This document shows positions 18,238-26,968 of a stretch of 64,000 nucleotides of DNA, piece by piece. The position numbers were made by a program, and so were the translations under genes. This DNA comes from a virus. The notes beneath the pieces are model-generated. The model searched no databases, had not been told where the DNA came from, and saw nothing but the letters and a program-made list of their open reading frames with translations. Within the stretch, counting starts at the first letter, position 1; every line of letters starts with the position of its first letter. Location: the IMG/VR virus record IMGVR_UViG_3300049846_001037, positions 62,001-126,000 of that record; one strand, 5' to 3'.

Positions 18238-19590
18238 TTATTGTTTTGTTTTCAAAATCTTTAGAAGGTTGATGTTCTTGGGGTTGACTGCTGCTTCGCC
18301 CTTCTCTTCAATGAGCCTGTCGAGTTCGGCCAAGGAGAAGGGGAGGTTTCTCTTGAGTCTTGCAACATAAGCCTCTAACTCGTTGAGGTACTTGAGGATG
18401 TTCTTCTTAACGCCCTTAGCCTGATAGGGGCTTGGTAGGTTATCGTCAAAGTCAACCTTGTATTCACGGTTGTTTTGATACAGATCCTCAATTTCCCTCA
18501 ATAGCTCTTTGATCCTCTTGCTGTTCCTTTCGAACAAGGTTTCTTTGGTTGCATCCTCGTGGAAAATAGTGTTTCCGTAGGTGAGGTTGGTGCCAGCGCT
18601 TAGTTCCTTGCCATCGAGACCATTCTTTAGGTAGTCATAGATGTTGTTGAATATCTCGTAAGGCATGTTCTTTGGTATGTTGCTAAAAGCTACCGTTACG
18701 TCACCTGGCTTTGCTTCATTGCCGACAGCCGCATAGTTCAAACCCCTCTCGGTATCAACAACGTTTTCTCCAGTAGCAAAGTCTGGGAACTTAAAGATGA
18801 AGTTGATGCCTGGGTCTGTTGCCTTATTGAATGGTGTCTGCCTTGATTGCGTTGGATCTTTGTATCCAAACAAGATGGCTGCAGAAGATGGCTTGTAGAG
18901 TGGGTAGTTGTTCTTCACAAAATCCATCACGTTTTCTTTGGTCTGCTTCTTATTGCCAGCACCGTATTGGCTATCGTAATCTGTTGCGCCACCCTTACCA
19001 CCAGACCTCAGGTGATCAATGATCTTCTTGTCTTCGTCTAGGGACGACTGAACATCTGGGTAATCATTGTCTGTGACCCTGACATCGAAGTTTCTGAGCT
19101 CAAGAACGTCTTCACCAATAGCATGCGTGACGTATCTGGTGAAAACTGCATTGTAGAAGAATTTGCCTTGCAACTTCTGAGCATCGGTAACTGGGGTTAT
19201 TCCGTCTTTGGTGAATACAACCAAGACGTATTCTCCGTCCTTAATAACCCAACCACCATACAACTGTAAGTCAACCTCTTCTGAGGTGAACTCCTGCTTC
19301 TTGTTTTTGATCTGAATAGACGATGAGAATGTAACATCCTCCATCGTGTAGATGTATTCGCCCTTCGGAGCAGCATTTTGATCAGCAAGAATGATGGACG
19401 AGGAGTAGATGTTAGCCTTGAACTCATCAAGATCAGGAACCTTGAAGCCACGGCCGTTCTCATCTATCTTGCCTCTTGTTCTCTTGGCAAGAACCTCATT
19501 GATGGCCTGACCCAAGATCTCTGCGTCTTTTATCTTGACGTGAAACCTTAGATTGCGGACCTCTTTAGCTGGTTGAGCCACTTTAATCAT
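18238..19590 (-). CDS. Hypothetical protein (450 aa)
   Basis: Alpha/beta protein with many short beta strands (GEYIYTMEDVTFSSS, LQLYGGWVIKDGEYVLVVF) in residues 60-170 and a helical C-terminus. The start overlaps the stop of the 58-aa upstream gene as ATGA. In the same operon as other unknown virion-region genes. No motif recognised. Confidence 0.7.
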   Translation of the reverse strand: MIKVAQPAKEVRNLRFHVKIKDAEILGQAINEVLAKRTRGKIDENGRGFKVPDLDEFKANIYSSSIILADQNAAPKGEYIYTMEDVTFSSSIQIKNKKQEFTSEEVDLQLYGGWVIKDGEYVLVVFTKDGITPVTDAQKLQGKFFYNAVFTRYVTHAIGEDVLELRNFDVRVTDNDYPDVQSSLDEDKKIIDHLRSGGKGGATDYDSQYGAGNKKQTKENVMDFVKNNYPLYKPSSAAILFGYKDPTQSRQTPFNKATDPGINFIFKFPDFATGENVVDTERGLNYAAVGNEAKPGDVTVAFSNIPKNMPYEIFNNIYDYLKNGLDGKELSAGTNLTYGNTIFHEDATKETLFERNSKRIKELLREIEDLYQNNREYKVDFDDNLPSPYQAKGVKKNILKYLNELEAYVARLKRNLPFSLAELDRLIEEKGEAAVNPKNINLLKILKTKQ

Positions 19591-19763
19591 TTATGTTCCT
19601 CTTCGGGGAGATGCTGCAAGAGTTTGTGATACGACTCATTGATGTTTTTGTAGACCTCATACTTAATCAGGGTCTTTTCTCTCTGAGAAAGATCATCGTT
19701 GATTACTTCAACAAACCTATTTCCATGTTTGTTCTTTGTTATGATGACCTTTGTCTCGCTCAT
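19587..19763 (-). CDS. Small hypothetical protein (58 aa)
   Basis: ATG at 19763 to TGA at 19587, starting MSETKVIITKNKHGNRF and ending LPEEEHK. It overlaps both neighbours by the ATGA pattern (upstream stop at 19760, downstream start at 19590), strong evidence that it is translated. Charged, one domain; no family recognised. Confidence 0.8.
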   Translation of the reverse strand: MSETKVIITKNKHGNRFVEVINDDLSQREKTLIKYEVYKNINESYHKLLQHLPEEEHK

Positions 19764-20848
19764 TTTCCTGCTGGAGCAGGAGCCTCTAGTCCGGGCTCAG
19801 GTGTGGGCTCAAAGCCCTCTTCCTCAGCGATCAAGGATTCAGTTGGCTGCTCACCTTGGGCTTCTGGACCTGGAGCCTGAAACTCCTCTTCGATGTCGTC
19901 TTTCTTCTCTTCCAGTTTCTTTGTCTCTTTCTGAGCATCATCAATCTTGTTGACCTGCTCCTCAATGGCTGCACGGGCCTCGTCATATTGCTTCATGAGA
20001 TCTTCTCCCATGCTGATCTTGTCATTCAAAACAACCTCTTCCATTTCTTTCTTAAGGTTGTCGTAGTAGGCCTTGGCTTTCTCAATCGAAAGGATGCTGT
20101 CAACAGACCACTTGGGAGCCTTGCTCAACTTCTCCTGTAGTTCCTCTGGGCTTGGGGAGATGGTTACTGTGGCTCCACCTGTTGGTTCTTCGCCACCAAC
20201 CTCGTCCTCAAAAACAGTCTCGTCTTCGCTAGGACCGGCCTGAGGTGTCTCCTCAACCATCTCTTCTGCTGGAGCCTCTTCGGCTGGAGCAGGAGCGGGA
20301 GCCTCTTCACCCTGTAGAGCTTCGTTGATGTTTTCTGGGGTTGGCTTCTCAACGTCAAGAGCCTGAGCCATTCTGTGTGAAATCAAACCAGCGGCCATCT
20401 GCATGGGCTCTTGCTGATTCATCACATCAACATACTTGCTCTGGTAGTGATCGACGATTGATATGATGTCCTCTAGTTCTGGGTTGATGTCTAGAATCTG
20501 ATCGCTGGTAAAGCCAGCCTCTTTCCACTGATGAATGGCCTCAAACAACTTGGCCGTTTTGTCGGCTTTCTTGGTTGCGTAAACAACGTAGCCCTGCTCG
20601 GCGTTAGGGAAATCCTTACCCATGTCGCCAGAGGTGTAGAAGTAATCTTTGGGCTCGCCATTGTAAACAAGACCATAGTCGGCAAGAGTCATGCAAAGGT
20701 GAAGCGTCTCCTTCTTGTCGAGGTCTGCTATGTTGATTGCCTCTTTGATTGCATCTTCCATGCTCATGCCATCCGTAGCAATACGGGTGATGACCTTAGC
20801 GGCTAGCTTGTCAATCAAAGAATGATAGAAAGGATATACTCCTGCCAT
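19760..20848 (-). CDS. Acidic hypothetical protein (362 aa)
   Basis: Residues 1-165 look folded (YPFYHSLIDKLAAKVITRIA, then GYVVYATKKADKTAKLFEAI). Residues 175-240 are an Ala/Pro/Glu-rich linker, 240-330 coiled coil, and the end is acidic and Pro rich. Preceded by a short site GGAG. The linker-plus-coiled-coil organisation resembles the scaffold-like products of this operon. Function unknown. Confidence 0.65.
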   Translation of the reverse strand: MAGVYPFYHSLIDKLAAKVITRIATDGMSMEDAIKEAINIADLDKKETLHLCMTLADYGLVYNGEPKDYFYTSGDMGKDFPNAEQGYVVYATKKADKTAKLFEAIHQWKEAGFTSDQILDINPELEDIISIVDHYQSKYVDVMNQQEPMQMAAGLISHRMAQALDVEKPTPENINEALQGEEAPAPAPAEEAPAEEMVEETPQAGPSEDETVFEDEVGGEEPTGGATVTISPSPEELQEKLSKAPKWSVDSILSIEKAKAYYDNLKKEMEEVVLNDKISMGEDLMKQYDEARAAIEEQVNKIDDAQKETKKLEEKKDDIEEEFQAPGPEAQGEQPTESLIAEEEGFEPTPEPGLEAPAPAGK

Positions 20849-20859
20849 TGTATTACTCC

Positions 20860-21897
20860 TTATTTTGGTGTGTTCGGTACGTAGTTTTCCATGTTATCAA
20901 ATAAAGACTCGTAGATCTTTCTTGCAGTGAAGTCTTTGATCTTATACTTATCAGCCATATACGGAACCAACTTAGACATCACTCTTCTTTTGTAGTAATT
21001 GCTAGGTCTGGACTCTATCTCTTGAATGGCTGCTCTCTTCTCGTCTGGAGTCATGGTTTCGTCAAGCCTGACGTGTTGCATGTCAATATTCTTGAACTTG
21101 TGAACCAAGTAAACCATTTGTTCGGTATGGGCAAAGACTTCTGCTGGCTGCAGGAAGTAGTTCTCTTGCTTGATCTTCTGGATCTCGTGTGGGTCTAGTC
21201 CCATCTGTCTCCAGTCCTGCATCTCTTTCTCGGCCTTCTCTATCTGTCCAGCCTCATCCATTTCCTCATCGGTAATGCCTAGCTGAATGGATGGGTCTTT
21301 TAGTTCTTGAGCCAGCTTTTGTGAATAGAAGGACAAGATGTGTGAGAACTCGTGAGCCACGATCTCATCGATTGGGAAATGGGCTTTGGCGTTAACGAAC
21401 ACCACACCGGCGTCTTGACCCCATTTTGAAACAAAGCCCTCAGCATTCATATCGCTGAGAAATTCACCAACAACAATCTTGGGGTTGATAGCTGGTATGT
21501 AATCTTCCCCTTCTTTTGTTACCATCTTGTCCGAGAAAATCTTCCTAATCCTTTGTCCGAAATACTTGAACAACTGAGGATTAAGGTCTCTGAGCGTTGT
21601 CACCTGCTCCACTTTGATGGGCATCATGCCCCTTGTGTCTTGTGGGTCAGAGGTGGTAGAGACCATCTTGATCTTCTCAAGGTTATTGAGATGAACCCAT
21701 CCCGTCTTGCTTCTGTTGAACTTTTTGACGAAGACGAAATCACCAACAACCTTTTCAGCTTGAACTACTTCTCTTTCTCTGAAATTCTTCTCTGGATAGT
21801 CCAGTACGATAGCGTAGTCACCCTCTTTGATGGGAGTGTACTGATTAAAGCCCCTCAACTGGGACTTGATGATTTTTCTGTAATCAGTAATCTTCAA
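20860..21897 (-). CDS. Putative zinc metalloprotease (HEFSH motif)
   Basis: 345 aa. VAHEFSHILSF (181-191) is an HExxH zinc-protease signature with His182, Glu183 and His186. Downstream, FLQPAEVFAHTEQM (about 254) supplies a Glu in the position of a third gluzincin ligand. The N-terminal 80 residues form an SH3-like beta part (GDYAIVLDYPEKNF). Such virion-operon metalloproteases may process virion proteins or act on the cell envelope. The active-site motif is clear; the substrate is unknown. Confidence 0.65.
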   Translation of the reverse strand: MKITDYRKIIKSQLRGFNQYTPIKEGDYAIVLDYPEKNFREREVVQAEKVVGDFVFVKKFNRSKTGWVHLNNLEKIKMVSTTSDPQDTRGMMPIKVEQVTTLRDLNPQLFKYFGQRIRKIFSDKMVTKEGEDYIPAINPKIVVGEFLSDMNAEGFVSKWGQDAGVVFVNAKAHFPIDEIVAHEFSHILSFYSQKLAQELKDPSIQLGITDEEMDEAGQIEKAEKEMQDWRQMGLDPHEIQKIKQENYFLQPAEVFAHTEQMVYLVHKFKNIDMQHVRLDETMTPDEKRAAIQEIESRPSNYYKRRVMSKLVPYMADKYKIKDFTARKIYESLFDNMENYVPNTPK

Positions 21898-21900
21898 AAC

Positions 21901-22773
21901 TCACTCCGGTAAGGGAGGAGTCTCTGTGACCTCTTCATCGTCAAGGTCTATATACTCATCCCTGTTTTGCGGTGCTGGATTCTGGGTTATGTTTATAGAC
22001 GGAGAAGAGTCTCCATCGTTGCCATTCGTAACTATCTTGACTTTTGTATCACTATTGTTTATGGAGATGTTGACCTTGCTTTGTTCTCCTAAGCCCTGTT
22101 CAGCCATCAGCTTGGCTCTTTCTTCATTGAAGATGAGGTAGAACTCATTGAGCAAGGATGGATCTATCTTGGTCATCGTTCTCTGCATGACATTCTTGAA
22201 CAACTCTGAATACTTGTTCATCTCGTTCATGGTGATCTGTATTTCTGTAGATCCACCAGCGGGCTCGTTCTTCTTGTTCAAATACTCCTGCATCTTAACG
22301 AAGGAGTTGGTCATGCTTTCAAGTCGTGTCAAATAGCCCTGAATGATTTCTTCATTTCTGGCCTTGTAGATGGGTTTTCCATCTGCGTCTCTGGTTTCTC
22401 TTTCGATGAGATTGAGGCGGTCTTTAACCTTATCCTGAATCTCACGGAAGTTCTCTAGGGCATTGATGAGTTCGGCTGATGCCTTCTCTTTTGCCTCAAT
22501 GAAACCCTGTGCAGCGGAAAAGGAGTCAAGAACGTGGGTGTCTTTTACATTGCCGCTGCTGACCAGTTCTTTCCTTCTTTTTGCTATCTCTTCTTTCTCT
22601 AGCTTCAAGAAGTTGTTGCGGTAGTATTGAAGCGTGATAGCAGAGAGGTGATACATGATGTGCTTATGCTTCTGCTTAAGCCATCTGCAGACCTCATCGG
22701 TGGTGTATCCTTCGTTTAGCATCCTTGTGATTTCTTCTCTATCTGGATGCTTTAGAACCTGTTGTCCTTTCAT
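21901..22773 (-). CDS. DNA-binding-like protein, possible small terminase
   Basis: 290 aa. The N-terminus HPDREEITRMLNEGYTTDEV followed by CRWLKQKH looks like a helix-turn-helix of the kind found at the start of small terminase subunits. Residues 60-210 are long helices suited to ring oligomerisation, and the C-terminus is acidic and Pro rich. A small terminase would recognise phage DNA and load the motor. The HTH reading is by eye; another DNA-binding head protein is possible. Confidence 0.45.
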   Translation of the reverse strand: MKGQQVLKHPDREEITRMLNEGYTTDEVCRWLKQKHKHIMYHLSAITLQYYRNNFLKLEKEEIAKRRKELVSSGNVKDTHVLDSFSAAQGFIEAKEKASAELINALENFREIQDKVKDRLNLIERETRDADGKPIYKARNEEIIQGYLTRLESMTNSFVKMQEYLNKKNEPAGGSTEIQITMNEMNKYSELFKNVMQRTMTKIDPSLLNEFYLIFNEERAKLMAEQGLGEQSKVNISINNSDTKVKIVTNGNDGDSSPSINITQNPAPQNRDEYIDLDDEEVTETPPLPE

Positions 22774-22784
22774 TAGTCAGTCCC

Positions 22785-23102
22785 TTAGACCTTTCCTGGT
22801 CTTGGCATTACTCCCGGTCCCTTTAGAACAAGTCCTAGATAATAGTTGTCTCTGTTCGTTTGATTGTTTATTGAACCTTTGGGAGCGTACTGTTCGCCGC
22901 CCTTTGGGCATACAAACATTTCATCATTTACTCTATTGAGTCTTACGCCAGCATGTCTTGGGCAATTTCCGCTGATAACATCAACGCCCTGCCATGGCAC
23001 TATCAAAGAAAGAGCTGGATCAATTCTTTGCTGGGAAGGGCTTATCTTGAAGGCAGCAACCTTATTTGTCCCAGAGCAAGCTCGCCAGCTTATTGGCAGC
23101 AT
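22785..23102 (-). CDS. Small Cys-rich protein, paralogue of its neighbour (105 aa)
   Basis: Contains CPRHAGVRLNRV ... FVCPKGGEQYAPKGS ... NQT, the same ordered pattern as the upstream 23062-23418 product, so the two arose by duplication. The CP...CP pairs could bind zinc. The ATG at 23102 (AGAGG 6-8 nt upstream) lies 41 nt inside the upstream gene; no other start is visible in frame. Confidence 0.65.
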   Translation of the reverse strand: MLPISWRACSGTNKVAAFKISPSQQRIDPALSLIVPWQGVDVISGNCPRHAGVRLNRVNDEMFVCPKGGEQYAPKGSINNQTNRDNYYLGLVLKGPGVMPRPGKV

Positions 23103-23418
23103 CGGTGGCCTCTTTTTGGAGCGGAGTTTCGTTAGTTGGCTCTACAGACGAAGTGTTGTTGAAGGCTGAGAATCCATCAGTCTGTTCGGCAACGCTTCCT
23201 TCGGCTGCATAAATCTTGTCGTCAACTGGGCACTTCCAGAGCAAGTCGGTTTGGGAATAGCCCTCAGCCTCAGCCTCGTCCATGCCAACACGGAGCCTTC
23301 TGACGCCAGGATGATCTGGGCAGGTTGGGCTATAGTGTGTCCAATCCTCGTCAATGGAATAGATTTCCTCTATCCTCTTTTTGCGCTTCTCAGACATCTT
23401 GATGAATTTTTCGTTCAT
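23062..23418 (-). CDS. Small Cys-rich protein, paralogue of its neighbour (118 aa)
   Basis: Contains CPDHPGVRRLRV ... LLWKCPVDDKIYAAEGS ... EQT, matching the downstream gene. Two CP motifs about 27 residues apart may form a metal knuckle. The start overlaps the previous stop (ATGA). Unknown function in the virion operon. Confidence 0.7.
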   Translation of the reverse strand: MNEKFIKMSEKRKKRIEEIYSIDEDWTHYSPTCPDHPGVRRLRVGMDEAEAEGYSQTDLLWKCPVDDKIYAAEGSVAEQTDGFSAFNNTSSVEPTNETPLQKEATDAANKLASLLWDK

Positions 23419-23963
23419 ATCTTTTCTCCATCGGATACTTCTCTTGTCAGATCCAAAATCTCTTCAATCTGATCTTCGTTAGTATCCACTCTATGCTTCA
23501 GCTTGTATGACTTGTCTTTGTCTGTCATTGGAGCCCAGTTTGGTCTTACGTTTTCTTCTTTCCTAATTGCTTCCCCCGCACCCATGTATGGAGCGCCCCA
23601 ACCTTCGCTGGGATCCTTCATACCAGGCACTGTAAGAGATGAATCCCACAATGCCACTTTCAGTCTGTATAATCTGCTTGCCATCACCGGAAGATAGCCG
23701 CCCTGATCGTTGAACCCAAAACCTAATCCTGGTTGGTCGTCACCAGTTTGGAGTGTCGGCTCTCCGCCCTGCTTAAAAGGGTTTGTCTTGTTCTGGTTCT
23801 TCTTCTGTGGGTCTAGAGAAATCTGTCTGTCAGAAATAGGTATCTGTTTGGTTGCAGGGATTAGATTGTGAACGAACTCATCTGTCGCCTGCTCTATGTT
23901 GCCTGTTTCCCACTGTGCTTCTCGTTTCATTTGAGATACCTGCTTTTCGAATTTGTTCAGCAA
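23415..23963 (-). CDS. Hypothetical protein (182 aa)
   Basis: Polar, Gly/Pro/Asn-rich protein with LPVMASRLYRLKVALWDSSL near 90-110 and an acidic end. The first ATG gives an 86-nt overlap with the upstream gene; an internal ATG (MKREAQW, 11 codons in) would still overlap. Function not recognised. Confidence 0.6.
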   Translation of the reverse strand: MLNKFEKQVSQMKREAQWETGNIEQATDEFVHNLIPATKQIPISDRQISLDPQKKNQNKTNPFKQGGEPTLQTGDDQPGLGFGFNDQGGYLPVMASRLYRLKVALWDSSLTVPGMKDPSEGWGAPYMGAGEAIRKEENVRPNWAPMTDKDKSYKLKHRVDTNEDQIEEILDLTREVSDGEKI

Positions 23964-24303
23964 TAGCTTTTTTTATCAAAGAACCAGAAGACTTACCGCT
24001 GTCAACAAAATCATTGGCGCTCTTGATCATTTTGGTTGACGGAGAATTGATGGTTCCCAAAGCCTGCTTAAACTTGGCTTGCGAGTCTTCCTCAATCCTT
24101 GCTTCTGCTGCCTTCTCTAGAATCTTCAGGTCTTGCCTTGCGATACGCTCAAGATTGGCCAGAGCCATACGAGCATGATTCAGGTTCTTTGCAGACTGCC
24201 TATCCTTAGGGTTTACAGAGATGTTGCTTACAAAGTAGTTGACGTTTGATATCTCTCTCTGTATTTCCTGTAGCTTGTTTTTGAGAGCCTTATCGTCTTT
24301 CAT
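23878..24303 (-). CDS. Helical hypothetical protein (141 aa)
   Basis: Highly helical and charged (KNKLQEIQREISNVNYFVSN, then MALANLERIARQDLKILEKA). Start coupled to the upstream gene by ATGA. The last ~28 codons overlap the next gene in another frame. Unknown function. Confidence 0.6.
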   Translation of the reverse strand: MKDDKALKNKLQEIQREISNVNYFVSNISVNPKDRQSAKNLNHARMALANLERIARQDLKILEKAAEARIEEDSQAKFKQALGTINSPSTKMIKSANDFVDSGKSSGSLIKKAIAEQIRKAGISNETRSTVGNRQHRAGDR

Positions 24304-24602
24304 CTTATTCCCTGAGTTGAAGTCTGCTTTTTACTGGTGTTGCTTGATTCTAGCGGGACAAATTCACAACGGCAGTTGACATGGGAAGTTCTAAACAGAG
24401 GGGCATCATAGGTTAACAGCGTATCGATGTCGTAAACATTGCCGTTCAGATAACTGCAATCAGGATCGGCGGCCAGGTTGGCTTTGAAGTAAACCTGCGT
24501 GTAGCCCATCCCTTTCCAGCGGGAAAGTTCACCGGCACTGATATCTGGTCTAACGGCTATAGCCACAACTTGCCTGTGACTAATTATATTAAAAGAGCTC
24601 AT
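24300..24602 (-). CDS. Mini MuF-like head protein domain (100 aa)
   Basis: DPDCSYLNGNVYDID followed about 15 residues later by SHVNCRCEFVP matches the end of phage Mu gpF / SPP1 gp7 minor head proteins (Cys...Leu-Gly...Tyr, then HxNCRC). Only this C-terminal signature is present; the family is normally 250 aa or more. Such domains also appear as carriers of toxins or peptidases in virions. The ATGA overlap with the next gene supports it being a genuine short gene rather than a fragment. Confidence 0.55.
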   Translation of the reverse strand: MSSFNIISHRQVVAIAVRPDISAGELSRWKGMGYTQVYFKANLAADPDCSYLNGNVYDIDTLLTYDAPLFRTSHVNCRCEFVPLESSNTSKKQTSTQGIR

Positions 24603-25045
24603 TTTTTTACGAGAGAAGATAGCTTTTTAAAGACCCATCCTAAGAATGCTGCACCTGAAGTAGCGGCAAAACCCTTGAAGATTTCACCCCAAGAGCCGCC
24701 AAGATCCGAAGTTCCAGCAGTTCCTATTAAAAGCAAAAGAGCCAGAAGATATGACCAATCCCCGGCTACATTGAGACGATGCTTTAGTTGTGAAGGTCTT
24801 TGATCTTCTGTTCCCTGTTGGCGGTTAGCAGCCCAACCAGAGTCGCCAACAGCAGCCGATCTCTGGGCTCTGCTCAAGTTCTGAAGAGTCTCTTTTACCG
24901 TCTTTATGGTAGCAAGAAGACCATGAGATTCAACGAATCCCCTGATGAACTCTTCTCTTTGAGTGTCAGACATGCCATCAACTTGGGACATCGCAGACTC
25001 AAGTGATGCAGTCTTGACTATCTGAACCTGTCTGTGTGAAATCAT
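24599..25045 (-). CDS. Small membrane protein (148 aa)
   Basis: Soluble helical N-terminus (about 1-90), then a hydrophobic segment WSYLLALLLLIGTAG near 98-112 and a weaker one near 125-140 ending KKLSSLVKK, i.e. two possible membrane helices. It begins MISHRQVQIV, very like the ISHRQVVAIA at the start of the next gene. A holin-like or virion-membrane role is possible; nothing decisive. Confidence 0.6.
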   Translation of the reverse strand: MISHRQVQIVKTASLESAMSQVDGMSDTQREEFIRGFVESHGLLATIKTVKETLQNLSRAQRSAAVGDSGWAANRQQGTEDQRPSQLKHRLNVAGDWSYLLALLLLIGTAGTSDLGGSWGEIFKGFAATSGAAFLGWVFKKLSSLVKK

Positions 25046-25048
25046 GGA

Positions 25049-26497
25049 TTAGTTCAGGATGATGCTTGAGGATTTGATGGAGCCATCATACTGGTCGTTC
25101 ATCTCAGTGTGCCAGTCGGCTTTCTTTGGCTCAAGACCATTTCTCTTGACGTGTGCATCCTTGACATACTCAAGGTAGTCAGCCATAGCATTCTTTAGGG
25201 TCTCATCGTCGAAACGATTAGAGATAGCCTTGATGCAGGCATTGGCTCTCTTGAGGTTGCCATTGTAGATGGAGTCCTTCATCTCTCTTGTTAGTTCCGT
25301 GTAGGAAGCAACAGAGGCTAGGAAGGCATCTCCAAAGGCTTCAACATCAGCAGGATCCTGCTCTTCACCAGCAGCGGCAAAGAAGCTGTTGATGCTGTCG
25401 GCATTGAGCTCGTAAGTTGTGTTGCTCTGGTCAACAAAGGTCTCGGCTGTTCTGACGTTACCCTTGACCTCAACAGGAATGGTGATGGTCTTGGTGCCGA
25501 ACTTGCCCTTGTGTGTAGCATTGAAAGCAACAACGCCATTGAAGTTCTTGGCGTCATTGGGCATGTCTTCAAAGCGAATCGAGCCAGCATAGGTGATCTG
25601 GAGGTTCGAATTGATCTTGTTGCCCCTGGCGTCCTTAGAGACTTTCTCCAAAGCAGCCTGACGAGCAGCGGCAATAGCCTCAACAGTTGACTGCTCGGTT
25701 TCTTCCAACTTGGCCGTCAAGGTCTCGTCAATAGGTGTGAAGTCAGAGGCAATAGAGACCGTCAAAGGCTCTCTGCTGTCAACTTCATCAACAATCTGGC
25801 TGAGTGGAATGAAGGCCATATCGCCCAAGTAATCCAATCCAGACTGACCACCGGCAACCCTACGGTCTCCCAAGTAGTTGCGGGCAAAGGACTTGACTCC
25901 ATCGGGAGTGAACTCGTGTTTGCCATCGACGGCATTGAAGGCCTTGGGGGCGTGGGCCGCATCGTCAGTGATGATGACTGGCACAGCAATCTCAGCAACT
26001 CCATGACCTGTCTCAAAAGCAACCTTCCAGTTAGCAAAGCCACCAACGTTAGCAACTTTGGTGTAGCCCTGGTAGGAGAATTGTGGTCTGTCAACTACGC
26101 CAGCAATGACGCTCTTGATCTCATTGAGGGAGGCATCCTTGACCTGCTGCTCGAAGCTCTGTGTGACTTCGATGGCGGTTGGTCTGTAGTCATCAGACAA
26201 GGTGTTGTCTCTTGAGAAGACTAGTCCGTTCTCAGGAGCCTGCTCACTTGCGGTGACAGGGCTCTGGAAAACGTCCTCAAAGTAATCTCTGAAACGAGAC
26301 TGGCTATCCATTCCAGCAAAGGTGCTGTAAACGTTGAGCAAGTCCTGTGAGCTAACAACGCTATCAGGACTCTTCTGCATCTTGTCCTCGAAGATAGCAT
26401 GGACATTTCTTACGACCTGATCGTAGCGGTTCTCTGCAGAAGCCTGCGAAAGACGGCCGACCAACTCTGAAATGGAAAATAGTTTTAACTGAGCCAT
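25049..26497 (-). CDS. Putative structural protein (482 aa)
   Basis: Mixed alpha/beta. Residues 110-330 contain many beta strands (VAEIAVPVIITDDA, IRFEDMPNDAKNFNGVVAFN, KTITIPVEVKG) consistent with repeated beta-sandwich modules; a helical C-terminus follows. Second gene of the operon driven from the motif at 26882. A virion role is inferred from the operon and composition only. Confidence 0.65.
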   Translation of the reverse strand: MAQLKLFSISELVGRLSQASAENRYDQVVRNVHAIFEDKMQKSPDSVVSSQDLLNVYSTFAGMDSQSRFRDYFEDVFQSPVTASEQAPENGLVFSRDNTLSDDYRPTAIEVTQSFEQQVKDASLNEIKSVIAGVVDRPQFSYQGYTKVANVGGFANWKVAFETGHGVAEIAVPVIITDDAAHAPKAFNAVDGKHEFTPDGVKSFARNYLGDRRVAGGQSGLDYLGDMAFIPLSQIVDEVDSREPLTVSIASDFTPIDETLTAKLEETEQSTVEAIAAARQAALEKVSKDARGNKINSNLQITYAGSIRFEDMPNDAKNFNGVVAFNATHKGKFGTKTITIPVEVKGNVRTAETFVDQSNTTYELNADSINSFFAAAGEEQDPADVEAFGDAFLASVASYTELTREMKDSIYNGNLKRANACIKAISNRFDDETLKNAMADYLEYVKDAHVKRNGLEPKKADWHTEMNDQYDGSIKSSSIILN

Positions 26498-26515
26498 GGG
26501 ATTTTTTGCCTCCGA

Positions 26516-26836
26516 TTATTTTGTATCGCCTTGAATGTTAGATTCTTTTCTGATAATGAACTCTTCGCCAGTCGTGGCATCCTTCTCGATCTTCCACTGA
26601 CCAGCAGCCACACCCTCTACTGGAGAATAGATGTCCCAGAAAGCTCTGCGAAGACCAAAGGACTCAGCATCACTCTTGGCAACCTTCACGGGTCTTTCAC
26701 CTGTAGCTTTGTATTTAGCAATGGCGTATGTGCGATCGTCCATGCTCTCAATCTCAGCGAGCTCCAAATCATTTTTGAGCTCTGTGAAATCGAGTGCGTT
26801 GTAGTTTTGCTGGTTTCCGCTAAATCTGTAAGACAT
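26516..26836 (-). CDS. Hypothetical protein (106 aa)
   Basis: Starts MSYRFSGNQQNYNALDF, with a helical N-terminal half and a beta C-terminus (GQWKIEKDATTGEEFIIRKE). AAGGAG lies 6 nt upstream of the ATG. First gene after the promoter motif at 26882, so probably the leader of the long structural transcript. No family recognised. Confidence 0.7.
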   Translation of the reverse strand: MSYRFSGNQQNYNALDFTELKNDLELAEIESMDDRTYAIAKYKATGERPVKVAKSDAESFGLRRAFWDIYSPVEGVAAGQWKIEKDATTGEEFIIRKESNIQGDTK

Positions 26837-26881
26837 TTCTTTCTCCTTTTTTGTTATACTTATCGGGTGGAATAATAAGGT

Positions 26882-26905
26882 CTAATGTATTAGTTTATTA
26901 TAAAA
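26882..26905 (-). promoter_or_regulatory. Putative phage promoter motif, copy E
   Basis: Minus strand TTTTATA-N6-TAATA-CATTAG, 45-70 nt upstream of the first gene of the structural operon and just past a terminator. Nearly identical in its downstream part to copy B. Confidence 0.55.
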
Positions 26906-26933
26906 AAACATCTTTTTTATTAGTTTCACAAAC

Positions 26934-26962
26934 AAAAAAGCCCCAGGGTTTCCCCTGGAGCT
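26934..26962 (-). terminator. Rho-independent terminator
   Basis: Minus-strand stem AGCTCCAGGG / CCCTGGGGCT (10 bp with one G.T) closing a GAAA tetraloop, followed by TTTTTT. It ends the transcript carrying the sigma-like gene at 26969 and separates it from the structural operon. Confidence 0.85.
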
Positions 26963-26968
26963 ATTATA

